This document shows, piece after piece, positions 6,012-12,105 of a stretch of DNA of 12,365 nucleotides; the stretch's first letter is position 1, and the number at the start of each line of letters is the position of its first letter. The notes under the pieces were generated by a model. That model was given only the letters and a program-made list of their open reading frames with translations. It did no database searches and was not told the DNA's origin. The DNA is from CAZRVH01 sp964608325 (GTDB lineage: Bacteria; Patescibacteriota; Gracilibacteria; Peribacterales; Peribacteraceae): NCBI GenBank assembly GCA_964608325.1, contig CAZSMX010000019.1, forward strand, positions 1 through 12,365, given 5' to 3'. Position numbers and translations under genes: made by a program.

Positions 6012-7007
6012 TTAGAACTGCCTCAAGAAACGCATGTCCCCCTCGTAGAACGCTCTCAAGTCCGTGATGCCGTGCTTGATCATCACCAATCGCTCCACGC
6101 CGAAGCCGAACGCGAAGCCGCGGAATGACTGCGGGTCCACGCCGCCGTTCTTCAGGACGTTCGGGTGCACCATGCCGCAGCCGCCGACCTCCAGCCACTT
6201 CGCTTCCGACGTGTTGCGATGACGCATGTCCACTTCCAACCCCGGTTCCACGAACGGGAAGAAGCTCGTGCGGAAGCGGAATTCGATATCGGGGGAAACG
6301 AGTTCTCGGATGGCTGCGCTCATCACCGCTTTCATGTTGGCCAGGGACACGTCCGGTCCCACCATCAGTCCTTCGATCTGATGGAAGAGAGGGGAATGCG
6401 TCGCGTCGGATTCTTTGCGGTACACGCGGCCGGGGCAGATCATGCGGAACGGCGCCTCATGCGAACGCATGTAGTGGATCTGCACGGGCGACGTCTGCGT
6501 GCGGAGCAGATAGCCCGGCATGTCCTTCACGAAGAACGTGTCCTGCGCATCGCGCGCGGGATGGTCCGCACGGATGTTCAAAAGGTCGAAGTTGTACTCC
6601 TCCGATTCGATTTCGTTTCCCTCGGCCACGTCGAATCCCATGCGGCCGAACACTTCTTCCGCCTGGCGGATGAACTGCGGGATGAGGTGCAAGTGGCCGC
6701 GCTCCGTCTTCGGCAGGTCCAGTGTCACATCCAGTTTGTCGGTGTCGGCCAATGCGGACAGCTTGCCCTGCATCAGCTCGCTTCTCCTCTGCGTGATCGC
6801 ATCCGTTACTTTCTGCTTCCATACGTTCAGTTCCTGGCCTTTCGTTTTACGCTCCTCGGGGTCCATGGCACCCAGCGCCTTCAGCGCGTCGTTCAAGACT
6901 CCTTGCTTCCTGCCGAGCAAATGCAATTCAAGCGCATCAATATCCTCGGGCGAGGCGGCCTTCAAGATTTTGTCGATCTCTGCTTCCCATGAAACTGCTG
7001 TCGTCAT
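6012..7007 (-). CDS. pheS: Phenylalanyl-tRNA synthetase alpha subunit
   Basis: A 331-aa class II aminoacyl-tRNA synthetase catalytic subunit, of normal bacterial PheS length. It charges tRNA-Phe together with the beta subunit as an alpha2-beta2 enzyme in the cytoplasm. The first 90 residues or so are the tRNA-binding coiled coil. After it come NIRADHPARDAQDTFFV, motif 2 (PGRVYRKESDATHSPLFHQ), the phenylalanine-pocket segment FRTSFFPFVEPGLEVD and motif 3 (GFAFGFGVERLVMI). The start at 7007 (MTTAVSW) is preferred to an upstream in-frame start because a -10-like TATGCT ends 6 nt before it. pheT is not adjacent: downstream is the shared terminator. The upstream neighbour is a four-TM protein 40 nt away on the same strand. 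Confidence 0.96.
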   Translation of the reverse strand: MTTAVSWEAEIDKILKAASPEDIDALELHLLGRKQGVLNDALKALGAMDPEERKTKGQELNVWKQKVTDAITQRRSELMQGKLSALADTDKLDVTLDLPKTERGHLHLIPQFIRQAEEVFGRMGFDVAEGNEIESEEYNFDLLNIRADHPARDAQDTFFVKDMPGYLLRTQTSPVQIHYMRSHEAPFRMICPGRVYRKESDATHSPLFHQIEGLMVGPDVSLANMKAVMSAAIRELVSPDIEFRFRTSFFPFVEPGLEVDMRHRNTSEAKWLEVGGCGMVHPNVLKNGGVDPQSFRGFAFGFGVERLVMIKHGITDLRAFYEGDMRFLRQF

Positions 7008-7013
7008 GGCGGC

Positions 7014-7019
7014 AGCATA
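7014..7019 (-). promoter_or_regulatory. -10-like box of pheS
   Basis: TATGCT on the minus strand ends 6 nt before the pheS ATG, with GCCGCC between and no Shine-Dalgarno site. No -35 box with good consensus is seen; TTTTGC at 17-nt spacing is the best. Confidence 0.4.
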
Positions 7020-7047
7020 CCGTATCGACGGGGCACGCAAAAGCGGA

Positions 7048-7410
7048 TCAATGCTGCAGTGCCAGCTCGATGAGCACGAATACCAGGTAGATCAGGATGC
7101 CGATCCACCATGTCAGGATGCCCAGGAGGTGGAAGAGGATCAGGATGACGGTGGCCAGGCCTAGGAAGATGCCTTGCCGCAGCGAAATGCCGAGGATCTT
7201 CCCGTCATCCCATGCGTGGAACGGGAACCATTTCCACAGGTAGTACAACCCGATGGTCGCCACGCTTGCGATGGAAAGGAAGACCGACGCGAAGAACGCG
7301 GGCAACGCCTGGGCCGGGGACGAGAGGGGGCTGACGCGCAGCAGCACCGTGATGAGCGACGTCACCGAGAGCATGGCCGCGACGATGATGCTGTAGAGGA
7401 GGGTGGTCAT
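7048..7410 (-). CDS. Small four-TM integral membrane protein, function unknown
   Basis: A 120-aa, strongly hydrophobic protein. I read four membrane segments at about residues 5-24, 36-57, 80-97 and 99-117. The loop between segments 2 and 3 is WKWFPFHAWDDGKILGISLRQG, and a TWW pair separates segments 3 and 4. The ATG at 7410-7408 lies 2 nt from an assembly gap, so any ribosome-binding site or upstream overlap is hidden. An upstream extension into the gap cannot be excluded. From memory, small four-TM proteins ending in a similar pattern (RQG then LLG.LTWW then IE) are frequent in Patescibacteria, but I cannot name a family or function. It lies between the glycosylase fragment and pheS on the same strand. 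Confidence 0.75.
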   Translation of the reverse strand: MTTLLYSIIVAAMLSVTSLITVLLRVSPLSSPAQALPAFFASVFLSIASVATIGLYYLWKWFPFHAWDDGKILGISLRQGIFLGLATVILILFHLLGILTWWIGILIYLVFVLIELALQH

Positions 7411-7412
7411 GA

Positions 7413-7512
7413 NNNNNNNNNNNNNNNNNNNNNNNNNNNNNNNNNNNNNNNNNNNNNNNNNNNNNNNNNNNNNNNNNNNNNNNNNNNNNNNNNNNNNNNN
7501 NNNNNNNNNNNN
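7413..7512. other. Assembly gap (100 N)
   Basis: Exactly 100 N. It removes the C-terminal half of the glycosylase gene and the region before the four-TM gene. Confidence 0.98.
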
Positions 7513-7859
7513 ACCTTCGGCTTGATGATCGCGAGTTCCATTTGCAGGAAGGGGAGGCATGCTTCCTTTTCCTCGGGGGTGGGATCCCGGTTTTCCGGCG
7601 GGCGGAACTTCACGATGTTGGTGATGTACACGTCCGCGCGCACTAGTCCGATCGATTCCAGGAGCGTGTCGAGCAGCTTGCCGGCCTGGCCCACGAACGG
7701 AATGCCCTGCGCGTTCTCCTTCTCTCCCGGCGCCTCGCCGATGAATACGATCTCCGCCTTCGGGTTGCCGTTGCCCATCACGGGATTGGATTCCTTCGCG
7801 ATATCGATCTCCTTCCAGGCGAAGAGTTTCTCTCGAACGTCATCGAGGGTCTTGATCAT
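7513..7859 (-). CDS. Family-4-type uracil-DNA glycosylase, N-terminal part, lacking cluster cysteines
   Basis: 115 residues are visible before the gap, against about 190-220 for the family. Motif 1 is GEAPGEKENAQGIPFVGQAG at 41-60, diagnostic of family 4 UDGs, which remove uracil from DNA for base-excision repair. ITNIVKFRPPENRDPTPEE at 79-97 is the second conserved block. Family members normally bind a 4Fe-4S cluster through four Cys: an N-terminal CxxC, one in the K-C-RPP position and one after the PEE helix. By my alignment these are Trp15, Ile18, Phe85 and Cys101 here, so three are lost. The start at 7859 is supported by TATACT 6 nt upstream; an upstream in-frame ATG would add 38 unrelated residues. 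The catalytic motif 2 lies in the gap. Confidence 0.88.
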
Positions 7860-7865
7860 GGGGTG

Positions 7866-7871
7866 AGTATA
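7866..7871 (-). promoter_or_regulatory. -10 box of the uracil-DNA glycosylase gene
   Basis: TATACT on the minus strand ends 6 nt before the ATG, with CACCCC between. It is the same sequence and almost the same spacing as at the ABC-like gene. No good -35 is visible. Confidence 0.45.
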
Positions 7872-8024
7872 AAGCACCGCCGTCATCGCATCTATGTCTT
7901 TCTTGTTCCATGTCCGTGAGGAACTTTTGGAAATGGCCTGTGGAAAACAAAATGCCAATGCCCGTGCAAGCAAGCCCCCGACCCGGTTCTATTCTCCGTG
8001 CCGGCAGGGGAGTGAAATGAACGC

Positions 8025-8861
8025 ATGATCCGATTGCGCGAAACCACAGGCCTTTCCCCGGGAGACGGTGAGCGGGAACGGGCGAAGACGCACATCGTTA
8101 TCCTCGCGGCCGGTTTCGGCACCCGCTTGAGGTCCGTGTCGCAAGGTCTTCCGAAGGGGCTAGTTCCCGTGCGCTTTCCCGACAATGCCCGCGGGCTTGA
8201 TCTGATGCAGGAATGCTTCGAGTCAGTGCCCCATGATAAGATCATCCTGTACCGTCGCGACGACGAACGCGATGCGTTTCGCGACGTGATCAATCGTTAC
8301 GGCTATGCGGAATGCCGTGCCGCGGAAAATACCGAGAGGGGGATTTCGAAAATCATGGGGGAATTCGGCCAAGAGTATCGCTACATCGTTTGCGCGCAGG
8401 ACATCCATTGTTTTCCGGAAGATTTCGCCGCGTTCGCGCGCCAGTCTTCGCTGTCGCACGCGATCCACTGGGGCGTATTCCGCGACGAGCCGGCCATGTC
8501 CGACTACGACGGGCTGCTCGTCGATCCCCCGACGCTGGGGATCATCGGCGATGTGTCGGGGAACATCGGTTCGCTGCATACGTACATCAAGGGCGCTATC
8601 CATTCGCTTATTCCGGAGATCTATAGCCGCTGCGTAGACGAGCGGTGCCGCGCGGAGGGTTCGGCAGACGGCGATTTCTACTGGGATACGTTGCCGTTCA
8701 TCAGGAAGCAGAACGAACGGCTGTTCGGCACGGGAATGCCACCCGTTCTTCGTGCGATTCCGTTCCGGAGGCCCATCTTCGACTACGGCACTCCCGATCG
8801 CCTCAATCTTCTCCGACAGCGTCTTTCCCCACCCTCGCATGCAGCTCATGCCCATCTTTGA
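8025..8861 (+). CDS. Sugar-phosphate nucleotidyltransferase-like protein (GT-A fold)
   Basis: A 278-aa protein. After 20 polar residues comes the nucleotide-binding signature HIVILAAGFGTRLRS with QGLPKGLVPV (residues 23-49), matching LAAGxGTRLxP...PK of NTP_transferase enzymes that couple NTP and sugar-1-phosphate with release of pyrophosphate. CAQDIHCFPED (about 126-136) has the Asp expected to bind the metal, and FDYGTPDRLN near the C-terminus is the usual ending of the core. No left-handed beta-helix domain follows. Substrate cannot be told. The usual G-E-PK order is altered (Ser-Gln-Gly before LPK), so specificity or even activity is uncertain. The ATG is the first in frame, with a purine-rich AGGGGAG 12 nt upstream, rather far for a Shine-Dalgarno site. 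The gene overlaps the next one by 23 nt and heads a three-gene operon. Confidence 0.82.
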   Translation: MIRLRETTGLSPGDGERERAKTHIVILAAGFGTRLRSVSQGLPKGLVPVRFPDNARGLDLMQECFESVPHDKIILYRRDDERDAFRDVINRYGYAECRAAENTERGISKIMGEFGQEYRYIVCAQDIHCFPEDFAAFARQSSLSHAIHWGVFRDEPAMSDYDGLLVDPPTLGIIGDVSGNIGSLHTYIKGAIHSLIPEIYSRCVDERCRAEGSADGDFYWDTLPFIRKQNERLFGTGMPPVLRAIPFRRPIFDYGTPDRLNLLRQRLSPPSHAAHAHL

Positions 8862-9549
8862 TCCGGTTTCGGAAGCATTCCTCGGTTGCAAACCGCGAGC
8901 GGACATACACCGCGACGGCGATTGGCATCGCGGCGTGCAGGCGTTCGTTGTGCGTCCCAACGCGCACGGTTCGTTCGATACCCTTGTGCAAATGCGCTCG
9001 GATCGCGTCGATATCGGGCGGCGCAAATACGACCAGAGCCTGGCGACGCAAATGACCATGGAAGACTGCCTCGATGAGGACGCGACCCTGCGCCGGGGCC
9101 TGCGTGAGGAGTTGAATATCACCAAGTATGCGAGTATCCATGTTCCTGTTACCCTGAGGATCGTAAAAACGTACGAAGACGACGCGGGCATGGTGAACAG
9201 GGAGCTTATTTCCCTCCATATCGTGGCTACTTCCCAGACGCCTTCCATTCCGGCCGGATGCCATAAGATCGCTCACTTCGAATGGATGGAGTGGGAAAAG
9301 TTCCTGGCGTTTTTCGACGCGCAGCCTCGGTCTTTCACCAAAACGGGACAATTCTACCTGGCTGCGGATAATCTTCGGCGGCTGGCGGAGCGCTACGCGC
9401 GGACGCTGCTCGATCTGCCGTCGGCCGGCCTTGCCTATGTCCCGGCCGCGCCTCTCATGTGCATCCACCACGCGCACGAGCCGCAGATCATCACGACGCT
9501 TTTTTCCCTTCCCCCATCCTTCCATGCACGCACAGGAATTTCCGCTTGA
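8839..9549 (+). CDS. NUDIX-like protein with a half-degenerate NUDIX box
   Basis: A 236-aa protein. Residues of the type RADIHRDGDWHRGVQAFVV are typical of the NUDIX subgroup related to isopentenyl-diphosphate isomerase-like hydrolases. The box GxxxxxExxxxxxxREUxEExGU aligns with the segment from MTMEDCLDED to LRRGLREELNI. The Arg and the metal-binding EE pair are kept, while the first Gly is Met, the first Glu is Leu, and the Glu of RE is Gly. Hydrolysis may therefore be altered or lost. The C-terminal 100 residues are not recognisable. The start is ATG 8839 or ATG 8848, both inside the end of the upstream gene and without a Shine-Dalgarno site, so translational coupling is likely. The 3' end overlaps the next gene by 26 nt. 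Confidence 0.75.
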   Translation: MQLMPIFDPVSEAFLGCKPRADIHRDGDWHRGVQAFVVRPNAHGSFDTLVQMRSDRVDIGRRKYDQSLATQMTMEDCLDEDATLRRGLREELNITKYASIHVPVTLRIVKTYEDDAGMVNRELISLHIVATSQTPSIPAGCHKIAHFEWMEWEKFLAFFDAQPRSFTKTGQFYLAADNLRRLAERYARTLLDLPSAGLAYVPAAPLMCIHHAHEPQIITTLFSLPPSFHARTGISA

Positions 9550-10093
9550 GACCATCGGCAGCCGAACCATATTCGAAAACAAATGGATACGTCTCGATGA
9601 GGAAACGGTGCGCGACCGCAGCGGCGCCACCCGTCCGTACGTCCTTTCGTCGGCGAAGGAATACGTGATCGTGGTACCGGTGAACCGCAAAGGCGAGGTG
9701 CTTCTCCTGCGCCAGTACAAGCATGGCGCGCGCAAGTACGTTCTTACTTTTCCCGCAGGTTATTGCGAAGAGGGCGAAGAGCCACGCGACGCCGCCGCGC
9801 GGGAACTGCTGGAGGAGACCGGCTTCAAAGGAGCGGACGTGTGCCTGCTGGGAGTCATGACGGAAAACCATACCACCAGCAGGAGCAGCTTCTCGGTATT
9901 CATCGCCGAAGATTGCGAGGGGAACGCGGAGGATGGGGGCAACCCAGATGAGGATGAGGCGAACATCGAACGCCTGTGGCTGCCAGTGTCCGCCTTGCTC
10001 ACGAAAGAAATACTCGCCCAGATGCCCGCTGCTCCCGTTGTGTCGGCTATCCCCTGGCTTCTGGATTACCTGCATTCGACAGTTGATTCCTAA
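9524..10093 (+). CDS. NUDIX hydrolase, ADP-ribose pyrophosphatase-like
   Basis: A 189-aa protein with a perfect NUDIX box: Gly, x5, Glu, x7, RELLEETGF, preceded by FPAG. The N-terminal strands (LETIGSRTIFENKWIRLDEE and YVIVVPVNRKGEVLLLRQYK) match the ADP-ribose pyrophosphatase (NudF) group. These enzymes cut ADP-ribose or ADP-sugars to a sugar phosphate and a nucleoside monophosphate. The start at 9524 (MHAQEF) lies within the previous gene, without a Shine-Dalgarno site, so it is probably coupled. Placement after a nucleotidyltransferase-like and another NUDIX-like gene suggests control of a nucleotide-sugar pool. The last 47 nt overlap the 3' end of the convergent guanylate-kinase-like gene. 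Confidence 0.92.
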   Translation: MHAQEFPLETIGSRTIFENKWIRLDEETVRDRSGATRPYVLSSAKEYVIVVPVNRKGEVLLLRQYKHGARKYVLTFPAGYCEEGEEPRDAAARELLEETGFKGADVCLLGVMTENHTTSRSSFSVFIAEDCEGNAEDGGNPDEDEANIERLWLPVSALLTKEILAQMPAAPVVSAIPWLLDYLHSTVDS

Positions 10094-10610
10094 GCGACAG
10101 GATAAACGACGTGAGTTCGTCCGCCGCCTTCTCAAGTCCGCCCGGAGCGAAGGAGTTGCGGATCACAAGCGAATATCCGACGTCCTTCTTGTCGCGCTCG
10201 AGATCGTCTTGCTTTCTCTTGCCGTCTCCCCGGTCATCCAGCGCATGTGATTCGATCTTTACGGCGATCACCTCGTATCCCGCCTTGCGGATGTTTTCGA
10301 TGCTCTGCTGCGTGTAGGCCTGCATTCCGAACTTCTCCCTGAGCATCGCCAGGTTCGCATGGCTCGTGCCGTAATGGTATCCGCTGTATTCCGTATGGGA
10401 AGCCAGCTCTCCGGCGGTTTCCATCCGTGCGAATTCCCCGGGTGTCAGGAAATAATACGAAAGATCATCCGACGCGTCGCGCTTCGCCCTGCTCGTGAGG
10501 TACTTGATGCGGAACACGTGGTCTGGCAGGCGCTCCAGGATTCTTTCCATCAGCGTCGTCTTGCCGCTGCCGCTGTGGCCTACCAGTGCGATGATGGGGA
10601 AGCGTGTCAT
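10047..10610 (-). CDS. Guanylate-kinase-like P-loop protein, second paralogue
   Basis: A 187-aa protein. The P-loop is GHSGSGKTT at 11-19. The GMP-binding region reads LTSRAKRDASDDLSYYFLT, keeping both Arg and the Tyr of the guanylate-kinase pattern. The block SHTEYSGYHYGTS matches the E..GN.YGT region. The Asp of the usual DVQG motif is replaced (YTQQSIEN), so nucleotide specificity is uncertain. The C-terminus NSFAPGGLEKAADELTSFIL closely resembles the paralogue directly upstream. The ATG at 10610 overlaps that gene's stop (ATGA at 10610-10607), a 4-nt overlap typical of translational coupling. A long in-frame extension upstream is only a shadow of the paralogue. The 3' end overlaps the NUDIX gene on the other strand by 47 nt. 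Confidence 0.86.
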   Translation of the reverse strand: MTRFPIIALVGHSGSGKTTLMERILERLPDHVFRIKYLTSRAKRDASDDLSYYFLTPGEFARMETAGELASHTEYSGYHYGTSHANLAMLREKFGMQAYTQQSIENIRKAGYEVIAVKIESHALDDRGDGKRKQDDLERDKKDVGYSLVIRNSFAPGGLEKAADELTSFILSLRNQLSNAGNPEARG

Positions 10611-11137
10611 GGCGTGAGGGAGAGGATGAATGCAACGAGTTCGTCCGCGGCCTTGTCCAATCCTCCCGGCTTGAAGGAGTTGTGCAGGGTGAATGCGTAA
10701 TCGAGTTCCATCTTGCCGCGTTGCGCGTCTTCGGACGATCTCTTTTCGTCGCGGAACACGATGTTGTCCGACGTTACTTTCACGGGGATCACGTCGTAGC
10801 CGGCCGCGCGCATGTCGTGCACGCCCTGCTCCACGTACGCGTGGATGCCGAATCCTTTCTCCAGCGTCGCCTCGTTCCACGCCTTCACGGAACCGTACAG
10901 ATTCCCAGCGTATTCCAGGTACTGTGCCAACTCTCCCCGCGCTTCCATCCTCCGTATCTCCTCCGGCTCCACGAACTTGTAGAACACGTCGTCCGAGGGT
11001 TCGCGCTTCGGGCGGCTGGTCAGGTTCGTCATGGGGAAGACCTTCCCGGGCAGCTTCTCGAACACCTTCAGCATGATGGACGTCTTGCCGCAGCCACTGG
11101 GTCCCACGAGGGCGATGACGGGGTGTTTTGGTGGCAT
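10607..11137 (-). CDS. Guanylate-kinase-like P-loop protein, first paralogue
   Basis: A 176-aa protein. The P-loop is GPSGCGKTS. LTSRPKREPSDDVFYKFV matches the GMP-binding SxTTRxxRxGExxxxxYxFV region with both Arg retained, and LEYAGNLYGS matches the EWAxxxGNxYGT block. The usual DVQG is VEQG, so the Asp is lost. The C-terminal part after the lid (HNSFKPGGLDKAADELVAFI) is shared with the following paralogue and not with the conventional guanylate kinase at 11441. The ATG at 11137 fits the short family N-terminus; a TTG at 11146 would add three residues. No Shine-Dalgarno site is clear. The 114 bp between this gene and tRNA-Arg hold a possible -10 (TATCAT, 11208-11203) and a 6-bp hairpin at 11219-11234, and nothing else I can identify. 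Confidence 0.86.
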   Translation of the reverse strand: MPPKHPVIALVGPSGCGKTSIMLKVFEKLPGKVFPMTNLTSRPKREPSDDVFYKFVEPEEIRRMEARGELAQYLEYAGNLYGSVKAWNEATLEKGFGIHAYVEQGVHDMRAAGYDVIPVKVTSDNIVFRDEKRSSEDAQRGKMELDYAFTLHNSFKPGGLDKAADELVAFILSLTP

Positions 11138-11260
11138 TGGAACCAAGAAGGGGAATGGAGCTTGTTTTCAGCCCAGAAAGCCATTGTGTAACAAACGGCT
11201 CAATGATAGCCTTTCCAGGCTCTTTTTGAAGAGCACCGCTTTTTATCATCAAGCACTCGT

Positions 11261-11338
11261 GCGCCCGTAGTTCAGCCCGGATAGAACGCCAGATTGCGGA
11301 TCTGGAAGTCGTAGGTTCAAATCCTGCCGGGCGCACCA
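11261..11338 (+). tRNA. tRNA-Arg (anticodon GCG)
   Basis: A full cloverleaf: acceptor GCGCCCG with CGGGCGC, D stem GTTC with GAAC, anticodon stem CCAGA with TCTGG around loop TTGCGGA, and T stem GTAGG with CCTGC around TTCAAAT. Discriminator A and CCA are encoded. Loop positions 34-36 are GCG, which reads the Arg codons CGC and CGT by wobble. Most bacteria use an ACG (inosine) tRNA for this box. Confidence 0.96.
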
Positions 11339-11361
11339 TTTCAATAATGCCAGATTTTCGT

Positions 11362-11437
11362 GGGGCTTTAGCTCAGCTGGTAGAGCGCTTCCATGGCATG
11401 GAAGAGGCCAGGGGTTCGAGTCCCCTAAGCTCCACCA
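11362..11437 (+). tRNA. tRNA-Ala (anticodon GGC)
   Basis: A full cloverleaf: acceptor GGGGCTT with AAGCTCC including the G3-U70 wobble pair that identifies tRNA-Ala, D stem GCTC with GAGC, anticodon stem CTTCC with GGAAG around ATGGCAT, T stem AGGGG with CCCCT, and encoded CCA. It follows tRNA-Arg by 23 nt on the same strand and ends 3 nt before the convergent gmk stop. Confidence 0.97.
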
Positions 11438-11440
11438 AAA

Positions 11441-12043
11441 TTATTGTTCGAGTATAATTTTTTCCACTTCTTTAATCGTATCATCCAGTTTTCCGTCCTT
11501 GTTCAGGACGACGTTCGTGCAGTGGTCGGCATACTTCAGTTCCTTGTCCATGCTGTGCAGGCGGCGCTGCAGTTCGTCATCGGAAATGGGCGCGCGATTG
11601 CGGATGCGGTTCACCAGGGCCTCGCGGTGCTCCGGCATGATGAAGATCGACTGCAGGCGGTGCTTGGTTTCCGGTAGGAAATTCGGGTTGTTCTGGATGC
11701 TGACGAAGCCCTGCACATCCACCTCGCGGACAACGATCTTGCCCAGCTTGATGAAGGGGATGATTTCGTCGACCATCGTCCCGTAGTGGTCTCCCCCGTG
11801 CACGATCGCGTACTCAAGGAGCTTCTTGTTGTTGAGCAGGTCTTGGAATTCACTATCGGTCACGAAGTGGTAGAACTCGTCCCCCTCGCCGGGCCGCCGC
11901 GGACGGGTCGTGGCGGAACGGGGATAGTGGAATTCCGGGTGGGTTTTGCGTATGAACTTCAGAATGGTGCTTTTACCGACCCCGCTCGGGCCGATCAATA
12001 AAACGAGTTTACCAGCCGAAGGGGTGGCTTTATTGGCTTCCAT
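11441..12043 (-). CDS. gmk: Guanylate kinase
   Basis: A 200-aa protein of normal length for guanylate kinase, which phosphorylates GMP (and dGMP) to the diphosphate with ATP in the cytoplasm. The P-loop is LIGPSGVGKST at 16-26. SATTRPRRPGEGDEFYHFV contains the Arg and Tyr residues that bind GMP. LEYAIVHGGDHYGT holds the Glu and Tyr of the base pocket, and REVDVQG holds the conserved Asp. RIRNRAPISDDELQRR is the usual lid region. This is the conventional copy; the two paralogues at 10047-11137 are more divergent. The start at 12043 is preceded by TAGGAT ending 6 nt upstream with TTGTGC 17 nt further up, and no Shine-Dalgarno site. The stop lies 3 nt from the end of tRNA-Ala on the other strand. 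Confidence 0.95.
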   Translation of the reverse strand: MEANKATPSAGKLVLLIGPSGVGKSTILKFIRKTHPEFHYPRSATTRPRRPGEGDEFYHFVTDSEFQDLLNNKKLLEYAIVHGGDHYGTMVDEIIPFIKLGKIVVREVDVQGFVSIQNNPNFLPETKHRLQSIFIMPEHREALVNRIRNRAPISDDELQRRLHSMDKELKYADHCTNVVLNKDGKLDDTIKEVEKIILEQ

Positions 12044-12049
12044 ATGCCG

Positions 12050-12099
12050 ATCCTACAGGGTATTTGGGTATTGCACAAATTCGCCCTTTCAGGTATACT
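12050..12099. promoter_or_regulatory. Divergent promoters between gmk and the right-end transcript
   Basis: Plus: TTGCAC (12071-12076), 17 nt, TATACT (12094-12099), predicting a start near 12106. Minus: TTGTGC (12078-12073), 17 nt, TAGGAT (12055-12050), ending 6 nt before the gmk ATG. The two -35 boxes overlap on the near-palindrome TTGCACAA, so the promoters are back to back and compete for the same site. Confidence 0.6.
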
Positions 12100-12105
12100 T
12101 ATCTG

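Noticed and set aside
8223..9735. Minus-strand frames opposite the nucleotidyltransferase and NUDIX genes
   Set aside because: The plus-strand frames carry recognisable motifs; these frames carry none and would cross two gene boundaries.
10611..11339. Upstream in-frame extension of the second guanylate-kinase-like gene to 430 residues
   Set aside because: The extension overlaps the first paralogue in another frame and part of the tRNA-Arg gene. The P-loop is at a normal distance from the ATG at 10610, and an ATGA overlap marks the true start.
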